Shown: piece by piece, positions 59,586-64,000 of the stretch
How the letters are laid out: the number at the start of each line of letters is the position of its first letter
Position numbering within the stretch: position 1 is the first letter of the stretch
Assembly (NCBI RefSeq): GCF_018070325.1
Contig: NZ_JAGPXY010000019.1
Coordinates: forward strand, 33,222 to 97,221
Source of the DNA: Micromonospora sp. H61
Lineage (GTDB): Bacteria; Actinomycetota; Actinomycetes; Mycobacteriales; Micromonosporaceae
Direction of reading: 5' to 3'
DNA: 64,000 nt
Position numbers and translations under genes: made by a program
Notes under the pieces: generated by a model
The model's database searches: none
Told to the model about the DNA's origin: nothing
Seen by the model: the letters and a program-made list of their open reading frames with translations, nothing else

Positions 59586-59915
59586 ATGCGGATGACGATT
59601 CCGGTCGCGAAGGTGCTCGCGGCGCTGCTCGTTGAGCCCGACGAGCAGCGCTACGGGCTCGACCTGATGCGATTGACCGGCCTGCCCAGCGGCACCCTCT
59701 ACCCGGTGCTGCACCGGTTGCAGGGGGCCGGCTGGCTGGCCGCCGACTGGGAGGCGATCGATCCCGTCGCGGCCGGGCGGCCGGCCCGCCGCTACTACCG
59801 ACTGACCGCCGTCGGGGTGACGCAGGCCCGCCAGGCGCTCGCCGACCTGCGGGCCGCGATCCCCGACGGCCGTCGCTCGTGGGGCGGCACCGAGCCCACC
59901 GGAGCACCGGCGTGA
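59586..59915 (+). CDS. PadR family transcriptional regulator
   Basis: A 109-aa winged-helix regulator: VLAALLVEPDEQRYGLDLMR, LTGLPSGTLYPVLHRLQGAG and RPARRYYRLTAVGVTQARQA are the PadR recognition helix and wing. It lacks a long C-terminal effector domain, as in PadR-s1 proteins. ATG 59586 fits the leaderless box; ATG 59592 is 6 nt further. Its stop overlaps the membrane protein start (TGATG), a typical PadR/membrane-protein pair. Confidence 0.9.
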   Translation: MRMTIPVAKVLAALLVEPDEQRYGLDLMRLTGLPSGTLYPVLHRLQGAGWLAADWEAIDPVAAGRPARRYYRLTAVGVTQARQALADLRAAIPDGRRSWGGTEPTGAPA

Positions 59916-60874
59916 TGACCCGCCGGGCCGCCGAGCTGCTGTTGGAGTTGGCCGCACGTCGCTGGCCGGCCGACGTTCGCGACGACCTGCGCCGCGAGTG
60001 GGCCACCGAGCTGCACGTGCTCGCCGAGAGCCGCCGCCGGACGAAGATGGTCGGCTTCGCGGTGAGCCTGGCCGTCAGCCGCGCCGGTGCCCCGATCGTC
60101 GATCGCACAGTGATGCGTGCTCGGGCCGGCCGCACCGTCGCCGCACTACTGCTCTCCCCGATCGCCTGCGTCGGGATCGTGCTCGCCAGCGCGTTCGCCC
60201 TCATGCCGATCGAGCGCATGGTGACCCAGGGCTGGTCCGAGCGGATGCAGAGGCCGATCTGGACGGCGCTCACCGTCGGGCTGGCCGTCCTGCTGGCGGT
60301 GTTCGCCGCACGCTGGGCCCGGCACACCGCACTCGACGGCCCGCTGCGCATCGCGCTCGGCGTGGTGCTTCCCATCGGCGTGACCGCTGTCGTGTTCCTG
60401 TCAGCCATCTCCCCGGACGACCTGGCCACGTTCGTGCCCGGGGTGCTGCTCTGGTTGGCCGGCCTGACGCTGGCCCTCTGGGCCGCGGCGAGCCTCGCGG
60501 GCCGGAATCGACTCCGTGCGGCCTGGTGGGTGGGCGCCCTCGGCGCGCTCGCCGCCGCCGACCTCGCGGTGATTCTCGCTGTCGTCGACGTCGTCGCGGC
60601 GGGCGGTCGCGCCGGCCCGGTCAGCAGTCCGACGCCATTGGGCGGCGTCGACTGGCTCTCCTCGCCGCTGTGGCTCCTCGCCACGTGGACCGAATGGAAC
60701 ATCAGCCTGCCCCGGCCCACCATCTCATGGGAGATCTTCCACATCGTCACCAACGAGGTGCGGGCGGAACCCATGCTCTACCTGGCCTGCACGCCGTACG
60801 CGCTCGCGTACACCATCCGGGCGGCCCGGTCGGCGCCCGCCGCGCCCGTCGCCCTCGCGCCGACCCCGGTGTGA
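59915..60874 (+). CDS. Membrane protein paired with PadR
   Basis: A 319-aa protein. A charged N-terminal helical part (ELLLELAARRWPADVRDDLR, AESRRRTKMV) precedes five or six transmembrane helices, for example TVAALLLSPIACVGIVLASA and FVPGVLLWLAGLTLALWAAA. It contains no transporter ATPase or channel motif. PadR genes are often translationally coupled to such membrane proteins in actinomycetes; the partner may be a sensor or anchor of the regulator, but this is unproven. The GTG at 59912 is an equally possible start. Confidence 0.8.
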   Translation: MTRRAAELLLELAARRWPADVRDDLRREWATELHVLAESRRRTKMVGFAVSLAVSRAGAPIVDRTVMRARAGRTVAALLLSPIACVGIVLASAFALMPIERMVTQGWSERMQRPIWTALTVGLAVLLAVFAARWARHTALDGPLRIALGVVLPIGVTAVVFLSAISPDDLATFVPGVLLWLAGLTLALWAAASLAGRNRLRAAWWVGALGALAAADLAVILAVVDVVAAGGRAGPVSSPTPLGGVDWLSSPLWLLATWTEWNISLPRPTISWEIFHIVTNEVRAEPMLYLACTPYALAYTIRAARSAPAAPVALAPTPV

Positions 60875-60877
60875 ACC

Positions 60878-61375
60878 TCAGTCGGGTACGTCGTCCCACG
60901 TCGTACCCGGCTCCAGGTAGCCGGCCAGCTGGTTCTCGCGCAACGCGTACGCGATGACCAGCAGGGCGTGCTTGTCCAGCTCGGGCAGCCGGTCCAGTGG
61001 GAACCACCGCACGGCCAGCGACTCGTCGTCGTTGACCCGGGCGGTGCCGGCCACCAACCGGCACAGGAACCCCAGGTTGAGGTAGTCGCAGCGGTCCCCG
61101 TTCGGGTACGTGTGCGGGTGCGACACGGCGCTGGACATCCGCACCGGCACCACCTCCAGGCCGGTCTCCTCGCGCACCTCGCGGACCAGCGCGGTGGCCG
61201 GCTGCTCGCCCGGCTCGACGAAACCGCTGATCACCGACCAGCGCCCGTCGTCGGCACGCTGGCCGAGCAGCAGCTCACCGGCGTCGTTGCGGACCACCGC
61301 GCTGACGCTCGGCAGCCAGAGCAGGTCGTGACCGACGTGCTTGCGCAGCCCCACGATGTAGTCCGGTGTCGCCAT
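60878..61375 (-). CDS. NUDIX hydrolase
   Basis: A 165-aa NUDIX enzyme. The NUDIX box is complete: GFVEPGEQPATALVREVREE followed by TGL (G-x5-E-x7-REU-x-EE-x-G-U). Surrounding WLPSVSAVVRNDAGELLLGQ and the late DDESLAVRWFPLD are typical of the ADP-ribose pyrophosphatase/MutT-like group; the nucleotide is uncertain. ATG 61375 (MATPDYIVG) is supported by a TATGAT box 6 nt upstream. Converges with the membrane protein gene, 3 nt between stop codons. Confidence 0.93.
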   Translation of the reverse strand: MATPDYIVGLRKHVGHDLLWLPSVSAVVRNDAGELLLGQRADDGRWSVISGFVEPGEQPATALVREVREETGLEVVPVRMSSAVSHPHTYPNGDRCDYLNLGFLCRLVAGTARVNDDESLAVRWFPLDRLPELDKHALLVIAYALRENQLAGYLEPGTTWDDVPD

Positions 61376-61381
61376 CCGGCG

Positions 61382-61387
61382 ATCATA
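61382..61387 (-). promoter_or_regulatory. -10 box TATGAT, leaderless arrangement
   Basis: On the minus strand TATGAT is followed by 6 nt and the ATG of the NUDIX gene. This is the closest match to the classical TATAAT among the leaderless boxes in the window. Confidence 0.5.
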
Positions 61388-61550
61388 GATGTGCCCTATA
61401 GCGAGGCTCACCTGCGCATCTTCTGGAGTTCCAGTCCCACGCGTTTCGCCATTTCGGCCCGACGAACGCGATGCATATCTACTGTGGAGATCGTCGGCGA
61501 CTTGTGCGATCCGGTGGCGGCCGGCCGGTTCGCGGTGCACAGTGATTCCC

Positions 61551-61754
61551 ATGAGCGACAGCGGACGTGGTGGGCAGTTCTACTGGTGCACCCGGCATCA
61601 CCGGGTCGAGACGGACGCCAACGTGTGTCCGGCGAAGCACGTTCTCGGCCCGTACGACTCGGCGGCCGACGCGGAGAACGCCCTGCAACGAGTGCAGGAG
61701 CGGAACGAGGCGTGGGATGCCGAGGACGCTCGTTGGGCCGGGGACGACAGATAG
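61551..61754 (+). CDS. Small conserved protein with CxH/C motif
   Basis: A 67-aa protein reading MSDSGRGGQFYWCTRHHRVE, then NVCPAKHVLGPYDSAADAEN and a charged helix. The Cys/His residues (FYWC, RHH, CPAKH) suggest a small zinc-binding unit. Similar proteins are conserved in actinobacteria but are uncharacterised. The ATG at 61551 starts the conserved part. It precedes the H1-like gene by 83 nt. Confidence 0.75.
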   Translation: MSDSGRGGQFYWCTRHHRVETDANVCPAKHVLGPYDSAADAENALQRVQERNEAWDAEDARWAGDDR

Positions 61755-61837
61755 GCGGCGCGGGACGGCTCGCGCCGAGGTATTTCGTGCTCCGCGAGGA
61801 CGCACGCGAGAGCACGTCCCCCGAGGAGGGAACCACG

Positions 61838-62659
61838 ATGGCCGAAGCACAGCAGGCCACCAAGCGCCCGGCCGCCCGACGCACCACCGCGAAGAAGACC
61901 GCCGCGGCGGAGCGGAACACGGCGGCGAGCCGGACCACCCCCGTGCGCAAGTCCACCGCGGCTGCCGCGAAGGCACCGGCCCGCAAGGCCGCCGGCGGGG
62001 CGGGTCGCGCCCCGGCGAGGAAGACCACCACGGCGGCCACGAAGGCCCCCGCGAAGAAGGCCACGACCAAGACCACCGCAGCGGCCAAGAAGGCCCCAGC
62101 GAAGGCCGTGACCACCACCCGTAAGACGACCACCGCCGCCAAGGGGGCCCCGGCGTCCACCGCGCGCAAGACCACCACCGCCGCGAAGAAGACCACGGGT
62201 ACGGCGAAGAAGACGGTGAGCGCGGCGAAGAAGACCACCGCCTCGGCGGCGAAGAAGACCACCACCGCGGCGAGGAAGACCACCACCGCGGCGAAGGCGC
62301 CGGCGCGCAAGACCACCAGCGCGGCGAAGGCGCCGGCGCGGAAGGTGGCGACCAAGGCGTCCGCCGCCAAGAAGACAGCGACGAAGAAGACGGCCGCGGC
62401 GAAGAAGACCGCGTCGACCCGCCCCAGCGGCGGCGCGCGCAAGGCTCCGGCCAAGAAGGCCCCGGCCGCGAAGGCGACGGGTACCTCGTCGACCACCGCC
62501 CGCAAGGCGGCGGCGAAGAAGGCCCCCGCGAAGAAGACCGTCGCGGCCAAGGCACCGGCCCGCAAGGTGACCGCCCGCAAGTCTCCGGCCCGCCCGGTCG
62601 CCGCCCGAGCCACCGCCCCCAAGGGGGCCCGCAGCGCCGCCCGCAAGGCGACCGGCTGA
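61838..62659 (+). CDS. Lysine/alanine-rich histone H1-like protein
   Basis: A 273-aa, strongly basic protein without a folded domain. It consists almost wholly of AAKKTT, KAPARK, and KTTTAA-type repeats, resembling the C-terminal tail of eukaryotic histone H1 and bacterial H1-like proteins such as Hc1/HctB. It should bind DNA nonspecifically and compact the nucleoid. The ATG at 61838 follows GAGGAGGG. A hairpin with a wobble pair follows 17 nt after the stop. Repetition at the DNA level may make the copy number variable between strains. Confidence 0.85.
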   Translation: MAEAQQATKRPAARRTTAKKTAAAERNTAASRTTPVRKSTAAAAKAPARKAAGGAGRAPARKTTTAATKAPAKKATTKTTAAAKKAPAKAVTTTRKTTTAAKGAPASTARKTTTAAKKTTGTAKKTVSAAKKTTASAAKKTTTAARKTTTAAKAPARKTTSAAKAPARKVATKASAAKKTATKKTAAAKKTASTRPSGGARKAPAKKAPAAKATGTSSTTARKAAAKKAPAKKTVAAKAPARKVTARKSPARPVAARATAPKGARSAARKATG

Positions 62660-62676
62660 GCACGGAGCATCCCCTC

Positions 62677-62698
62677 ACCGGTCGGATTTCCGGCCGGT
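62677..62698 (+). terminator. Hairpin terminator after the H1-like gene
   Basis: ACCGGTCGG (62677-62685) pairs with CCGGCCGGT (62690-62698), 9 bp with one G-T wobble and an ATTT loop. Confidence 0.55.
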
Positions 62699-62727
62699 CA
62701 CCGGAAGCGGATCACCCATGGCGCTGT

Positions 62728-62733
62728 CAGGAT
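62728..62733 (+). promoter_or_regulatory. -10 box CAGGAT, leaderless arrangement
   Basis: CAGGAT is 6 nt upstream of the GTG at 62740; no Shine-Dalgarno sequence is present. Confidence 0.45.
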
Positions 62734-62739
62734 TGACCC

Positions 62740-64000
62740 GTGGTCATCCGACGCGTACTCGCGCCCCGCATCGACTTCGGCGCGTTGCGCCGCGAACTCG
62801 GCCTGCCCGAGGAGTTTCCGGCCGACGCCCAGCGTGAAGCCGACGAGGCGGCTGCGGCACCGCTGCAGCCGCCCGTCGACCGCACCGACATACCGTTCGT
62901 CACCGTCGACCCCGCCACCTCGCGGGACCTGGACCAGGCGATGCACCTCAGCCGCCGCCCCGGTGGGGGCTATCGGGTGCGGTACGCGATCGCCGACGTC
63001 GCCGCGCACGTCACCCCGGGTGGGGCGTTGGAGGCGGAGACCTGGCGGCGGGGGCAGACCATCTACCTGCCCGACGGCAACGTACCGATGCACCCGCACA
63101 CCCTCAGCGAGGGTGCTGCCAGCCTGCTGCCCGACGACGACCGGGCCGCGGTGGTCTGGACCATCGACCTGGACGCCGACGGCGGCACCGTTGCCGTCGA
63201 GCTGGAACGCGCCCTGGTCCGCAGCCGCGCCAAACTCGACTACGCCGGGGTGCAGGCGGCAGCCGAGGCCGGGCGGCTACCCGACCCGATCGCGCTGCTG
63301 CCGGAGATCGGCGACCGGCTGACCGCCCGTGGGCTGAGCCGAGGCGCCATCAACCTGCCACTGCCCGAGCAGGATCTGGAGCCCGACGGTGAGGGCTGGC
63401 GGCTGGTGCTGCGCGCGCCGGTGCCGATGGAGGAGCACAACGCGCAGATCTCCCTGCTGACCGGGATGGCCGCCGCCGACATCATGCTGGCCGGCCGGGT
63501 GGGTCTGCTGCGTACGATGCCGGCGCCCAAGCCGGAGGCGGTGCAGCGGCTGCGGGCCGCCGCCGCGCCGCTGGGTGTGCACTGGCCGGACGACGTGGGC
63601 CCGGGGCAGGTCATCGCCGGTCTGGACGCCGCCCAGCCGCGCGCCGCAGCGTTCATCGACCAGGCTGCCGAGCTGATGCGCGGTGCCGCGTACACCGCCT
63701 TCGACGGGGAGCTGCCGGAGCAGCCGGAACATGGTGGCGTGGCAGCCGCGTACGCCCATGTGACGGCGCCGTTGCGGCGACTGGCCGACCGGTACGCCAC
63801 CGAGGTCTGCCTGGCCCTGCACGCGGGCCAGGCGGTGCCCGACTGGGCTCGCGCCGCGTTGCCCCGGCTGCCCGAGGTGATGGCGAGCACCGACCGGGTC
63901 TCCTCGGCGGCGGCGCGTGGCGCCGTCGAGTTGGCCGAGGCGGCGGTGCTGGAGCAGCGGGTGGGCGAGACCTTCGAAGCGGCCGTCCTCGACGTCGACG
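62740..64000 (+). CDS. RNase II/RNase R family exoribonuclease, 3' part beyond the window
   Basis: The first 420 codons of an RNB-domain 3'-5' exoribonuclease. The catalytic region appears as IPFVTVDPATSRDLDQAMHL (the Asp cluster), VRYAIADVAAHVTPGG and LPDGNVPMHPHTLSEGAASL. Later RNB parts are EEHNAQISLLTGMAAADIML and AAAYAHVTAPLRRLADRYAT. There is no N-terminal cold-shock/S1 region before the RNB domain, so this is the short actinobacterial form. Start GTG 62740 fits a -10 box 6 nt upstream. The gene continues past the right edge, so the C-terminus is not seen. Confidence 0.9.
   Translation, partial: MVIRRVLAPRIDFGALRRELGLPEEFPADAQREADEAAAAPLQPPVDRTDIPFVTVDPATSRDLDQAMHLSRRPGGGYRVRYAIADVAAHVTPGGALEAETWRRGQTIYLPDGNVPMHPHTLSEGAASLLPDDDRAAVVWTIDLDADGGTVAVELERALVRSRAKLDYAGVQAAAEAGRLPDPIALLPEIGDRLTARGLSRGAINLPLPEQDLEPDGEGWRLVLRAPVPMEEHNAQISLLTGMAAADIMLAGRVGLLRTMPAPKPEAVQRLRAAAAPLGVHWPDDVGPGQVIAGLDAAQPRAAAFIDQAAELMRGAAYTAFDGELPEQPEHGGVAAAYAHVTAPLRRLADRYATEVCLALHAGQAVPDWARAALPRLPEVMASTDRVSSAAARGAVELAEAAVLEQRVGETFEAAVLDVD

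Noticed and set aside
61838..62659. Non-coding tandem repeat
   Set aside because: The repetition is codon-based and stays in one frame with a good ribosome binding site, so it is a low-complexity protein gene.

Overview
The window is very GC-rich chromosomal DNA with strong G/C at third codon positions, frequent GTG starts and many 1-4 nt gene overlaps. It carries typical actinobacterial genes: a homodimeric aceE near DUF3052-ahpE, a DUF3040 protein, Scr1/DUF397 regulator pairs, an ECF42 sigma factor with its DGPF/YCII partner, an RNase H-phosphatase fusion, and a lysine-rich H1-like protein. It fits Micromonosporaceae, most likely Micromonospora. That placement is inferred from gene families and style, not from a marker-gene comparison.

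Layout. 1-5.0 kb: GH1 glucosidase, an SRPBCC protein and aceE, separated by two strong hairpins. 5-12.3 kb: a small membrane protein, YjbQ, a Tat-exported PhoD, a MarR regulator, a fused alpha-beta 2-oxoacid dehydrogenase E1 with an odd Ser/Glu/Ala-rich insert, DUF3052, AhpE and tRNA-Val(TAC). 12.3-18.7 kb: TetR/SnoaL/CopZ-like cluster, SDR, HAD phosphatase, two small enzymes, a CsaB-type pyruvyl transferase and a DinB-like protein. 18.9-23.4 kb: SNF2 helicase overlapping a SWIM zinc-finger gene. 23.7-30.1 kb: a tight five-gene run (DUF1800, Tat DUF1501, ferric-reductase-like membrane flavoprotein, FMN-binding protein with a flavinylation motif, ApbE transferase) that looks like an extracytoplasmic flavin redox system. 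30.2-33.3 kb: a primase-polymerase-like gene divergent from an XRE-TPR regulator and an HFCD flavoprotein, with two palindromes between them. 33.3-38.2 kb: Nif3, a coiled-coil zinc-ribbon protein, an RNase H-phosphatase fusion, then a DUF3311-symporter pair. 38.4-41.0 kb: MarR/MFS with paired operators, and a TauE permease.

rnpB (RNase P RNA) lies at 41.08-41.51 kb. Directly downstream, 41.5-47.9 kb is a decayed accessory zone. It holds a frameshifted conserved gene, an integrase remnant with a frameshift and an internal stop, a lipoprotein, a Scr1/DUF397 pair with a partial tandem duplicate, two small accessory genes, a GH31 fragment cut at both ends and a 5'-truncated repeat protein. From 48 kb ordinary chromosome resumes: YCII/ECF42, an expansin, a TetR/SDR pair with two matching operators, an epoxide hydrolase and redoxin, a transglutaminase, acetyltransferase, AraC-GyrI, nuclease, PadR/membrane pair, NUDIX, H1-like protein and an RNase II/R gene running off the right edge.

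Two themes recur across the window. First, long intergenic inverted repeats built on GATCTTGCA or GATCCGCGCAAC-type arms occur at six gene junctions, four of them convergent. Second, a TAnnnT/CAnnnT hexamer sits 6-8 nt upstream of the chosen start of eleven genes, the arrangement expected for leaderless transcripts.
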